From: an uncultured Oscillospiraceae bacterium
GTDB taxonomy: Bacteria > Bacillota > Clostridia > Oscillospirales > Ruminococcaceae
NCBI GenBank assembly: GCA_900555435.1
Contig: USLH01000034.1
Span: forward strand, 1-17,140
Length of the DNA: 17,140 nt
Reading direction: 5' to 3'
The notes below the pieces were generated by a model. It did no database searches, was not told the DNA's origin, and saw only the letters and a program-made list of their open reading frames with translations. Below are positions 1 to 6,042 of this stretch, piece by piece (the first letter of the stretch is position 1; each line of letters starts with the position of its first letter). Both the position numbers and the translations under genes were made by a program.

Positions 1-227
1 GTGCTGTAGACCGGCTCGCCGGGTCCTAAGCCGGCGGTCTCCTCGTAAACCTGAATGGACGCCTTATCGCCCCGAAGCTCGATGACCTCGCCGATGAGGC
101 GCTTCTCGCTGACCCGAACCACGTCGAACATTTCCACGTCCGACATGCCCGTGGCAACGATCAGGGGGCCGGCCACCTTGAGGATGGTCCCGCAGCGGAC
201 TTCCCCAGTCGTATTGGGATTTCCCAT
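1..227 (-). CDS. ntpA: V-type ATPase catalytic subunit A (N-terminal part, cut by window edge)
   Basis: This is the first ~75 residues of the nucleotide-binding A subunit of the V1 sector, which hydrolyses or makes ATP and couples it to ion flow through I/K. The visible part matches the N-terminal beta-barrel of the family: GTILKVAGPLIVA, then DVVRVSEKRLIGEVIEL, then GDKASIQVYEETAGLGPGEP. The Walker A motif would lie beyond the left edge. The start is uncertain. The ATG at 227 gives a normal family N-terminus, but its closest good Shine-Dalgarno (GGAGGG) is about 13 bases away. An in-frame TTG at 248 lies 12 bases after a strong AAGGAGGAGG and would add seven residues. The gene follows subunit F by 49 bases. 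Subunits B and D should follow outside the window. Confidence 0.95.
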   Translation of the reverse strand, partial: MGNPNTTGEVRCGTILKVAGPLIVATGMSDVEMFDVVRVSEKRLIGEVIELRGDKASIQVYEETAGLGPGEPVYS

Positions 228-276
228 ACCCTTATCGGTTCCCTCCAAAAGCGGCGGGAACCTCCTCCTTTTCACG

Positions 277-603
277 TTATTGCAGATCCATGCCAACGGC
301 CTTGTAGATGTTCTCCTGAATCTGCTTCATTCCGAAGCCCTGAGAGCCCCGGCTCCCCGGAATGGGGATAATGGCGGGGAAGGTGCGGGACTGATACCGG
401 ACAAGCTCCTCCGGAACCAGCTGCGCCAGCTCCTCAGTGAGATAGATCACCGAACAGCCTGCCTTCGCCAGCCGGTGGATGGCTCTCGCCGTATCCTCCG
501 CCGTCTCCGCCGTAACGGTCTGGACGCCCAGAACACGGAACAGCATGACAGACTCCCGGTCGCCGATGACCGCAAGACTGCCTTTTGTCGCCTCGCTGCT
601 CAT
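277..603 (-). CDS. ntpG: V-type ATPase subunit F
   Basis: This 108-residue protein is the small F subunit of the V1 central stalk (NtpG in the Enterococcus hirae naming), which binds the rotor subunit D. Length and fold signature fit: a Rossmann-like alternation beginning SLAVIGDRESVMLFRVLGV, a middle strand GCSVIYLTEEL, then FPAIIPIPG and a helical tail ending NIYKAVGMDLQ. The IPIPGSRG turn is typical of the family. ATG at 603 is preceded by a strong AAGGAGGAC. It lies 44 bases after the C subunit stop and 49 bases before the A subunit start, in the standard E-C-F-A order. Confidence 0.95.
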   Translation of the reverse strand: MSSEATKGSLAVIGDRESVMLFRVLGVQTVTAETAEDTARAIHRLAKAGCSVIYLTEELAQLVPEELVRYQSRTFPAIIPIPGSRGSQGFGMKQIQENIYKAVGMDLQ

Positions 604-647
604 AAACGTCCTCCTTCCTATAACAGACAGTATAAATCTCGTTCTTT

Positions 648-1571
648 TTACAGTTTTTTGGCAAAAAGCACCCGCAGCTCTCTTGCCTCGGTCTCCCGCT
701 GCATCAGATAGCAGACGATGGGCCCGATGCTGAAGGCGGAATCACCGCCTTCTTTTAAAAGGGCGATGCGTTCTTCCGTGAACTGCTGCTCCACCCGAGT
801 GATGTCCCCGCTCTGGGCGTAATCGGAAAGAGTTCGCTCTATGGCGGACGCATACTCACCTTTAGCCAGAGCGGCAGACCGCCCTTCTTCGGGAAGGAAA
901 AGCGCCTCCGGGAAAACCTCCTCCGGGATCGTGCCGCCGGTGAGCAGCACCTCTTTCAGCTTTTCGCCGTCCCAGTGAAGCCTCGCCGCCCGCAGAGTGC
1001 TGATGACGTTTGTGAAGTCCGCCTGCGCCGAAAAATATCGGCTGAGCAAGGGATTCTTCTTCTTTTTCAGCACCTGCCGGATGTGCTCAAATACCGCCCG
1101 GTCGATGGCAGCGGAAAATCGCAGCAGATCCGGGTATTCTTTCTGAAGCGCATCCCCGAAGGCCTTCGGGAGCATGGAATACTCCTCGTTTTCAATGGAG
1201 ATCCGCAGAAGCTCCGGGGAGATCGTCCCCCCGTCCACCAGAAGCCGGGATACGTCCTGCCCTAAGACCTTGCCCTTATAAAGAGCCTTGATGTTGTGGG
1301 CGTCGGTGGGAAGAAGGAAGAGATCCGTCCACGCCGGCTCCGGGGAAAGCTCCGCGATGACCTTGTGGGTCTCCTCCGTCTCCGCCCGGATCAGCTGATC
1401 CGGATCCGCCTTCGTACCGGGCTTTCCGCCGCCGTAGCCGCTTTCCGCCAGAAGACGGGCGGCTTCCTCCCGGTCGGCTTCCCGCAGGCGCGCCCACTTG
1501 CCGGGATCCAGCAGCCGGGTCTCTAAAACCTTGATCCGTCCGACTGCAAAGGGGTAACTGACTTGCGCCAT
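648..1571 (-). CDS. ntpC: V-type ATPase subunit C (d-like rotor socket)
   Basis: A 307-residue homologue of the bacterial C subunit (eukaryotic subunit d), the funnel that joins the V1 central shaft to the membrane K ring. It begins YPFAVGRIKVLETRLL, the usual opening of this family. It is largely helical and has the LLPTDAHNIKALYKGK segment (from about residue 87) typical of the family's LxDxxNIxxLLK region. It ends with a basic AKKL. Length is a little below the usual 320-340. ATG at 1571 is preceded by GAAAGGG. The gene follows E by 39 bases and precedes F by 44 bases, consistent with one transcript. Confidence 0.93.
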   Translation of the reverse strand: MAQVSYPFAVGRIKVLETRLLDPGKWARLREADREEAARLLAESGYGGGKPGTKADPDQLIRAETEETHKVIAELSPEPAWTDLFLLPTDAHNIKALYKGKVLGQDVSRLLVDGGTISPELLRISIENEEYSMLPKAFGDALQKEYPDLLRFSAAIDRAVFEHIRQVLKKKKNPLLSRYFSAQADFTNVISTLRAARLHWDGEKLKEVLLTGGTIPEEVFPEALFLPEEGRSAALAKGEYASAIERTLSDYAQSGDITRVEQQFTEERIALLKEGGDSAFSIGPIVCYLMQRETEARELRVLFAKKL

Positions 1572-1610
1572 ACCTGCAAAACCCTTTCTTTCACCTGAAA
1601 ATTCGGTTTC

Positions 1611-2225
1611 TTACTGATAGAGAATGTGGTAGATCTCCCGCTCACAGTCCTCCCGGACTAAAGAAAGCAGCATCTCAAAGGAACCGTTCACGTCGTATTT
1701 TTCGCCGGACAGCAGCACGCCGCCCCGGATCTTCGCCGGAGTTTCCGACAGGGTAAGCTCCCCTGCCAGCCCCTTCTCTTTCAAAGCGGCGTTCAGCTGC
1801 TCCAGCATGGAAGTATCGCCTGCAAAGGGCTTCCGGTACCGGGAAAGATCCGCTTCCGGAACCAGAAGGGTCTCCCTGCCCGTCTCCGCCGACTCCAAAA
1901 CGATGCGCCGGATCAGTGCCGCCCACCGCTCCTCCGGCAGGGCGCAGAGGTCGGAAAGCGCCTTCTGAAAGGCTTCGTCAATGACTTCCCGCCGGGAAGC
2001 CAGCGTGTTCTTCCGGGTCTCTAAACCGGTCATCAGCTGCTCCCGGCGCTCCAAGTCCGCCGCAGCCGCTTTTGCATTGCGGAGAATCTCCTCCGCCTCG
2101 GCGGAAGCGGCATCTATGATCTGCTTTTCCGCAGCCGCTGCCCGCTCCTCGCCCTGTTTCCGGAGGGATGCGGCTTCCTCCGCCGCATTCTTCCGGATCT
2201 TTTCAATAATTGCTTCTGCTCCCAA
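1611..2225 (-). CDS. ntpE: V-type ATPase subunit E (peripheral stalk)
   Basis: This 204-residue protein is the E subunit of the peripheral stalk. Residues 1-90 are a long Ala/Glu/Arg/Lys-rich amphipathic helix that would pair with the coiled-coil subunit at 4605-4913. The C-terminal half is the globular part that caps the A/B hexamer, ending in the family signature GGVLLSGEKYDVNGSFE (about residues 168-184). The start codon is TTG at 2225, not ATG, placed about six bases after GAGGAG; no better ATG lies nearby. It follows subunit K by 30 bases. The TTG start may lower its translation relative to K, which is needed in many copies per complex; that is inference. Confidence 0.93.
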   Translation of the reverse strand: MGAEAIIEKIRKNAAEEAASLRKQGEERAAAAEKQIIDAASAEAEEILRNAKAAAADLERREQLMTGLETRKNTLASRREVIDEAFQKALSDLCALPEERWAALIRRIVLESAETGRETLLVPEADLSRYRKPFAGDTSMLEQLNAALKEKGLAGELTLSETPAKIRGGVLLSGEKYDVNGSFEMLLSLVREDCEREIYHILYQ

Positions 2226-2255
2226 GGGAACTCCTCGCTTTCTGCATCAGCTGTC

Positions 2256-2732
2256 TCAGACAGGAATGCCGACGAAAACCAGCAGGACGGAGACCAGCAA
2301 AGCCAGAATGGCGTAGGTCTCGACCAGAGCGGTCATGGTAATGCCCTTTGCGGAAGAGTCGGGCTGTTTTGCCGTCATGTGGATAGCTGCCACAGCGGCC
2401 TTGCCCTGACTGATAGCGGAAAGCAGGCCAACGATGGCCATGGGCAGAGCCGCTGCGAAGAAGGCCCAACCTTGATAGACGTTGAGAGCCACGGGGTTGC
2501 CGCTGAGCAGGCCGGTGCGAACCATGATCAGCACGGCGGTCAGGAAGCCGTAAATGCCCTGGGTGCCGGGAAGTGCCTGTAAAACCAGCAGCTTACCGAA
2601 AAGCTCGGGCTTCTCGGAAACAACGCCGGCTGCGGCCTGTCCGCCGATCTGAACGCCGTAGGCAGAGCCGATGCCGGGGAGAGCTGCGGCGAAAAATGCG
2701 CCGATGATTGCAATAACGAGTCCGGTTGTCAT
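2256..2732 (-). CDS. ntpK: V-type ATPase proteolipid subunit K (duplicated, four-helix; predicted Na+-binding)
   Basis: A 158-residue proteolipid that forms the rotating membrane ring. It is the tandem-duplicated type: two helical hairpins (about 5-27 and 47-71; 88-117 and 130-155), each beginning with a small-residue-rich helix (LPGIGSAYG, ALPMAIVGLLSA). The ion site looks complete by comparison with Enterococcus hirae NtpK Leu61, Thr64, Gln65, Gln110 and Glu139. Here they are Leu54, Thr57 and Gln58 in LPGTQG, Gln109 in SQGKAA, and Glu138 in LVETYAIL. Only the second hairpin carries the carboxylate, as in E. hirae. The start at 2732 is chosen because GGAGGA lies just upstream, inside the last codons of subunit I, with one base between the I stop and this ATG. 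The frame remains open upstream, but that part lies within I. Confidence 0.96.
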   Translation of the reverse strand: MTTGLVIAIIGAFFAAALPGIGSAYGVQIGGQAAAGVVSEKPELFGKLLVLQALPGTQGIYGFLTAVLIMVRTGLLSGNPVALNVYQGWAFFAAALPMAIVGLLSAISQGKAAVAAIHMTAKQPDSSAKGITMTALVETYAILALLVSVLLVFVGIPV

Positions 2733-2733
2733 A

Positions 2734-4608
2734 TTAGTTTCCTCCTTGATTTGAGTCGGTTTTTTCCACGACCTCCACATACTGGGGGTCGATCTTCAAA
2801 GGACGGAAAGCGTACCCGCCGCCCTCATAAAACTTGTTGAAGAATTCGATGTACTGCAGGCGGCTGTCGTGGACGTACGCCGAAAGCAGCCCCATCGTCA
2901 GATTGAAAACGTGTCCCACTGCGTAAATGAGCAGGGAGAAGAGGAACCCGATCACCGAGCCCTGGATCATCCCCGCCAGCAGGTTCATGACCATGCCCAC
3001 AACGCCGGTCGCCAGCGAAAGGGCAAGAATCCGGGAGTAGGAGAGGATGTCGCTCATGTAGCTCGTGATGTTATATAACCCGCCGAAGCCGCCGATCACC
3101 TTGCCGATGATGCCCTTCTTCGCACGTCCGGCCGTCAGCAGGATGATGACCGCTCCCACAGCGGCTAAGATCATTCCCGCCGTCCGGGTAGGCTCTAGGA
3201 ACAGAAGCCCCAGTCCGGTGATCAGAAGCATCCAGCTCAACTGGTCGAACACGCCGTCCCAAAAATGCCCGGCCTTCGCATCCTCCACCATCTTCATGAT
3301 CATTCCTGTAAAGATGTGCAGGACACCGATAATCATACAGAAGGCCAGCATCCCGATGGGGTTATCCAAGGGTGTGAACAAGATCGGGTGCCATGTTTCT
3401 CCGAAATAGCTGCCGAAGATGATGCCCCAGAAAATGGTGGTGAAGCTGGAATAAAAGAGCACGTTCACCAACTTTGCCATGTCGCCTCTGGGTTTCATCA
3501 GCTTCTTGAATGCCCAGATCCCTACGAGCATCATCAACCCGTATCCGGCATCGCCCATCATCAGGCCGAAAAGCAGCCAGTACCACGGCCCCATGACCGG
3601 GTTCGGATCCAGTTCCCCGTTGTTCGGCCGGGAGAACATATCCGTAATGGTTTCAAACTGGGAGATGAAGCGGTTATTCCGGGTCACGGTAGGAGGCGTT
3701 TCTCCTTCCTCTGGATCCCGAAAGGAAAGCACGCAGCAGTCAGTGACCTTGGCCACGGCCTTTTCCACCCTTGCCGTCCGGTCGCTCCGAACCCAGCCTT
3801 CCAGGAATACCGTTTCCACCGTTTCCCCGAAGGGGGTGTTTTCCCGGGCGTCCTTCGCTTCTTCCTGATCCCTTAAAAGCCCCAGCTCCGCTTTCCGGTC
3901 GGAAAGCGCCGTAAGCTCTGCGGTAATCTCTTCCCGCCGCTTCTTTTTCTGGGCCAGCAAGCCCTCGTATTCCTCGCTCAAAGCCTTCGGAAGCCCCTTC
4001 CCTCCGGGAGGGGCAGCCTCCGAAAATCCCGCCGCAGACATAGCCTGCAGCAGACTGCTCTCCTCGGAAAGATAGGTGTAAAGAAGGGCTGCCGTTCCCT
4101 GGGGACCGGTGCCCAGCAGCTGCAGGTATCCGCCGCCGGCTTCCGCCGCAGCTTTCGCCTCATCCGCCTTCATCCGATCCACATAGCCGCTGTGAACGCC
4201 GGAGAACCGGGTCGCCCCGACCTCCTCCATAGGAATGTCCATGGGGAGCCATGGGGAAAGTTCCCGAATCTTCCCTTCCAGCGAAGCAATCTCCGCCGCA
4301 GCCGCAGTGTCCTCGCTCTGAAGCGTTTCGATCCGCTTTAGGAGTGCTTCCGCTTCCCGGTTTTCCCCGGAAAACTTCTCATATTCCACGGACGGGCGCT
4401 CCGCAAACAGCACCTTTTTCTTCTGATAGCGTTCGACGACCTTCAGCGCCTGCTCCGCCCGGACAGCTTCCTGACTTTCCGTAGCAGCAAAGGGCGAACC
4501 CTCCGCATCCACGGGCATCACTTCGCCCACCTGCTGCAGCGCCTGCGCCAGCGCATCCTTATCTTCCCTGAGAGCAACGAGCAGAACCTTTTTCATCGGT
4601 ACGATCAT
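2734..4608 (-). CDS. ntpI: V-type ATPase subunit I (membrane stator, a-subunit)
   Basis: A 624-residue stator subunit containing the ion half-channels. The N-terminal ~335 residues are cytosolic and helical, with coiled-coil stretches around 85-115 and 205-255, and they receive the peripheral stalks. The C-terminal part has about seven or eight membrane segments starting at PWYWLLFGLMMGDAGYG (341-357). The key helix DILSYSRILALSLATGVV holds the essential arginine at about 526. A second conserved arginine lies in HDSRLQYIEFF at about 583, with His566 and Asn569 in the preceding helix. Its ATG overlaps the stop of the upstream coiled-coil gene (ATGA), suggesting translational coupling. An alternative ATG lies four codons in. 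Its last codons supply the ribosome binding site of K. Confidence 0.96.
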   Translation of the reverse strand: MIVPMKKVLLVALREDKDALAQALQQVGEVMPVDAEGSPFAATESQEAVRAEQALKVVERYQKKKVLFAERPSVEYEKFSGENREAEALLKRIETLQSEDTAAAAEIASLEGKIRELSPWLPMDIPMEEVGATRFSGVHSGYVDRMKADEAKAAAEAGGGYLQLLGTGPQGTAALLYTYLSEESSLLQAMSAAGFSEAAPPGGKGLPKALSEEYEGLLAQKKKRREEITAELTALSDRKAELGLLRDQEEAKDARENTPFGETVETVFLEGWVRSDRTARVEKAVAKVTDCCVLSFRDPEEGETPPTVTRNNRFISQFETITDMFSRPNNGELDPNPVMGPWYWLLFGLMMGDAGYGLMMLVGIWAFKKLMKPRGDMAKLVNVLFYSSFTTIFWGIIFGSYFGETWHPILFTPLDNPIGMLAFCMIIGVLHIFTGMIMKMVEDAKAGHFWDGVFDQLSWMLLITGLGLLFLEPTRTAGMILAAVGAVIILLTAGRAKKGIIGKVIGGFGGLYNITSYMSDILSYSRILALSLATGVVGMVMNLLAGMIQGSVIGFLFSLLIYAVGHVFNLTMGLLSAYVHDSRLQYIEFFNKFYEGGGYAFRPLKIDPQYVEVVEKTDSNQGGN

Positions 4609-4913
4609 TGCTTCTCAATCCTTTCCACGATCAAAGCCGCCGCCTTTGAGAGGTTCTCTTCCGCAGCCGCAGCAGCCGTCTTGTCGGCTTCCCGGCTGTC
4701 GGCGATGGCCTTCCTCGATCCTTCCGCCGCCTGATTGCGGGCTTTCACGAGAAGTTCATCTGCCTCCCGCCTTGCGTCCTCCCGGAGCTTTTTCGCCTTC
4801 TCCCGGGCCTCCGCCTGCGCTTTGGCAACGGCTTCCTTTGCATCCTCCTGTGCTTTGGCCTTTACCTTTAAGGCTTCGGCTTCCGCTTCTTTTATGGTAT
4901 CCAATACGGACAT
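4605..4913 (-). CDS. V-type ATPase coiled-coil peripheral stalk subunit (G/H-like)
   Basis: A 102-residue, almost wholly helical protein, very rich in Ala, Glu, Lys and Arg. It starts MSVLDTIKEAEAEA and ends in the hydrophobic tip AALIVERIEKQ. This is the pattern of the small peripheral-stalk partner of subunit E (called G or H, and NtpF in Enterococcus hirae); low complexity prevents a more exact name. It is the first gene of the ATPase operon. ATG at 4913 is preceded by GAAGGTGG, and a short hairpin (4932-4949) lies directly upstream of that site. The stop overlaps the start of subunit I by four bases. Confidence 0.88.
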   Translation of the reverse strand: MSVLDTIKEAEAEALKVKAKAQEDAKEAVAKAQAEAREKAKKLREDARREADELLVKARNQAAEGSRKAIADSREADKTAAAAAEENLSKAAALIVERIEKQ

Positions 4914-4931
4914 GGATTCACCACCTTCTTT

Positions 4932-4949
4932 GGCAGAACACTCTCTGCC
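4932..4949 (-). promoter_or_regulatory. Leader hairpin just upstream of the first ATPase gene's ribosome binding site
   Basis: A perfect 6-bp inverted repeat (GGCAGA and TCTGCC around a six-base loop) lies in the untranslated leader of the ATPase operon, ending five bases before the GAAGG ribosome binding sequence. It could affect translation start or protect the 5' end. No uridine run follows, so it is not a terminator. Function is inferred from position only. Confidence 0.35.
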
Positions 4950-4980
4950 GGTTTGTTTTTAGTTTAACAAATCCGCCGTG

Positions 4981-5013
4981 AAAAAACAATGGACAATCCA
5001 CAGGGTTTGTCCA
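4981..5013 (-). terminator. Candidate leader attenuator (terminator-like hairpin) of the ATPase operon
   Basis: Read on the minus strand, TGGACAA (5013-5007) pairs perfectly with TTGTCCA (4996-4990). Two further C-G pairs lie inside the ten-base loop after an A-A mismatch. The hairpin is followed at once by TTGTTTTTT (4989-4981). This is the form of an intrinsic terminator, and it lies in the leader between the strong promoter and the first gene. The stem is fairly short and only partly GC, so termination could be weak or conditional. It could instead be a protein-binding inverted repeat. Confidence 0.42.
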
Positions 5014-5034
5014 GTTTCTTCCTCTCCGCCGCCC

Positions 5035-5099
5035 ATTTGGAACGGCAAAGTCGGGCGCATCCGGAAGCATCGATCTAAAAAAGTTCGGACGCTCCAAAT
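5035..5099 (-). promoter_or_regulatory. Predicted structured 5' leader element of the ATPase operon (possible cis-regulatory RNA)
   Basis: About seven bases after the predicted transcription start, the minus-strand transcript contains nested complementary segments. ATTTGGA (5099-5093) pairs with TCCAAAT (5041-5035). Directly stacked inside, GCGTCCG (5092-5086) pairs with CGGATGC (5063-5057) with one G-U pair. A ~22-base apical loop and a 15-base side segment (5042-5056) remain. A closed helix at the very 5' end, followed by a terminator-like hairpin before the first gene, is the layout of riboswitch or attenuator leaders. I do not recognise a specific class by eye. Confidence 0.35.
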
Positions 5100-5112
5100 T
5101 ACGCCACTCTTT

Positions 5113-5141
5113 ATTATAAACGAAAAAAAAGAAAATTACAA
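5113..5141 (-). promoter_or_regulatory. Promoter of the V-ATPase operon
   Basis: On the minus strand, TTGTAA (5141-5136, four of six to the -35 consensus) is separated by 17 bases from a perfect TATAAT (5118-5113). Transcription would start near 5105-5107, leaving a leader of about 190 bases before the first ATPase gene. The spacer and upstream DNA are A/T-tract rich, in contrast to the GC-rich genes. This is the best sigma-A-type promoter in the window. Confidence 0.72.
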
Positions 5142-5240
5142 TTTTTTCCGGATCATTTCTTGATTTTCATCATTTTTGCCAAAGTTTTTCCCCCCCGCTC
5201 TGCCAAAAGCGCCGACATCCCCTCTTTTTACAAAATTGCC

Positions 5241-5269
5241 ATGAAAACCCCGCAAAAACGTGCTAAAAT
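5241..5269 (+). promoter_or_regulatory. Promoter of the YfcE-type phosphodiesterase gene
   Basis: ATGAAA (5241-5246, four of six) lies 17 bases before TAAAAT (5264-5269, five of six), which has an extended -10 TG at 5261-5262. The start would be near 5276, giving a leader of under 30 bases that carries AAAGGAGGAG at 5287-5296. The six bases at the -10 and the following ten resemble the promoter at 5968-5996. Confidence 0.62.
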
Positions 5270-5302
5270 AAAAGTGCTTACTATTAAAAGGAGGAGATTC
5301 TC

Positions 5303-5845
5303 ATGAAATTCCTGATCGCATCGGACATCCACGGTTCCGCTTTTTATTGCCGTCAGCTTCTTTCCGCCATCGAAAAGGAAAATCCGGATCGGATCCTGCT
5401 CTTAGGCGATCTGCTTTATCACGGTCCCCGCAACGACCTGCCCGAGGGCTACGCCCCCAAAGAGGTGATCCCCATGCTCACGGGGCTCAAGGATCGGCTT
5501 TTCTGCGTCCGAGGCAACTGCGACACGGAGGTGGATCAGATGGTGCTCCCCTTCCCCATTCTGGCGGACTACTGCCTTTTGGAGGAAAAAGGCTTCCTGA
5601 TCTTCGCCACCCACGGGCACAACTACAATCTGGATAAGCCCCCGCTCTTGAAAAAAGGCGACATCCTGCTCCACGGCCACACCCACGTCCCCATCTGCAA
5701 ACAGACGGCGACCTTCACCTATTTAAATCCCGGTTCCGTCTCCATCCCCAAGGAGGGCAGCTGCCACAGCTACATGACTCTGGAAAACGGCGCCTTCCTC
5801 TGGAAGGACTTAAACGGCGACGTTTACAACCGCTTTGACCTCTGA
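5303..5845 (+). CDS. yfcE: YfcE-type metallophosphoesterase (phosphodiesterase)
   Basis: A 180-residue calcineurin-like phosphoesterase close in length and motif order to E. coli YfcE, a metal-dependent phosphodiesterase active on model substrates and of unclear physiological target. The two-metal site is complete: Asp8 and His10 (SDIHG), Asp36 (LGDLL), Asn72 (GNCD), His104 (THGH), His124 and His126 (HGHTH). The segments YHGPRN, LPEGYAPKEV, RGNCDTEVDQM and LNPGSVSIPK match YfcE closely. It is cytosolic, with no signal peptide. It has its own promoter and a strong terminator, so it is likely a single-gene unit between the ATPase operon and the sugar operon. ATG at 5303 follows AAAGGAGGAG with ideal spacing. 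Confidence 0.93.
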   Translation: MKFLIASDIHGSAFYCRQLLSAIEKENPDRILLLGDLLYHGPRNDLPEGYAPKEVIPMLTGLKDRLFCVRGNCDTEVDQMVLPFPILADYCLLEEKGFLIFATHGHNYNLDKPPLLKKGDILLHGHTHVPICKQTATFTYLNPGSVSIPKEGSCHSYMTLENGAFLWKDLNGDVYNRFDL

Positions 5846-5853
5846 TTCCTTCT

Positions 5854-5890
5854 CCCGCCGGACGCCCGAAAGGCTCCGGCGGGATTTTTT
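5854..5890 (+). terminator. Intrinsic terminator after the phosphodiesterase gene
   Basis: CCCGCCGGA (5854-5862) pairs perfectly with TCCGGCGGG (5875-5883). A further GCC/GGC pairs inside the loop, and a run of six T (5885-5890) follows. It begins eight bases after the stop codon. Confidence 0.92.
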
Positions 5891-5927
5891 CGCTTTCCCT
5901 CCTGTTCGGGCAGGGGTGTTCCAATTT

Positions 5928-5944
5928 GCTTTTTTGCAAAAAGC
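5928..5944. repeat. Inverted repeat upstream of the sugar operon promoter
   Basis: GCTTTTT, three bases, AAAAAGC: a perfect 7-bp inverted repeat about 24 bases upstream of the -35 element at 5968. It could be a regulator site or a bent A-tract upstream element; no protein can be assigned. Confidence 0.35.
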
Positions 5945-5947
5945 CTA

Positions 5948-5983
5948 TTTATCCGAAGAAAAGTCTGTTTACTTTTGGATAAA
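5948..5983. promoter_or_regulatory. Two-part inverted repeat overlapping the -35 element (possible operator)
   Basis: TTTATCC (5948-5954) is mirrored by GGATAAA (5977-5983). Inside these, AAAAGT (5959-5964) is mirrored by ACTTTT (5971-5976). The right half covers the -35 hexamer and part of the spacer, so a protein bound here would block or alter polymerase binding. The left arm has four extra bases, so symmetry is imperfect. No regulator gene lies in or next to the operon to name as its partner. Confidence 0.42.
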
Positions 5984-5996
5984 ACTGCGATAAAAT
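5968..5996 (+). promoter_or_regulatory. Promoter of the five-gene sugar operon
   Basis: TTTACT (5968-5973, four of six), a 17-base spacer and TAAAAT (5991-5996, five of six). The start would be near 6003, about 40 bases before the dehydrogenase ATG. This also shows that an in-frame ATG at 5995 is not the translation start. Confidence 0.65.
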
Positions 5997-6042
5997 GAAA
6001 GTGATTTTGCGGCCCTGCCGCTATTTGATAGGAGGACTCCAT

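Noticed and set aside
4961..4989. Second minus-strand promoter (TTGTTT, 17 bases, TAAACT) close to the first ATPase gene
   Set aside because: The match to consensus is weak, and the -35 is the T-run of the attenuator-like hairpin. It cannot be excluded, and if real it would bypass the leader, but the promoter at 5113-5141 is far better.
4978..5163. A 61-codon plus-strand frame starting GTG in the divergent intergenic region
   Set aside because: It lies over the ATPase leader and promoter, has no Shine-Dalgarno sequence, and its translation changes to AT-driven Lys/Asn/Phe residues. It is better explained by non-coding sequence.
5187..5200. Homopolymer tract (TTTTT then seven C) in the intergenic region, considered as a phase-variation switch
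   Set aside because: The tract is short, lies well upstream of the yfcE promoter, and does not sit in a coding frame or promoter spacer.
5995..6042. Earlier in-frame ATG for the Gfo/Idh gene
   Set aside because: This ATG overlaps the -10 box and precedes the predicted transcription start. The ATG at 6043 has a proper AGGAGGA and gives the normal family N-terminus.
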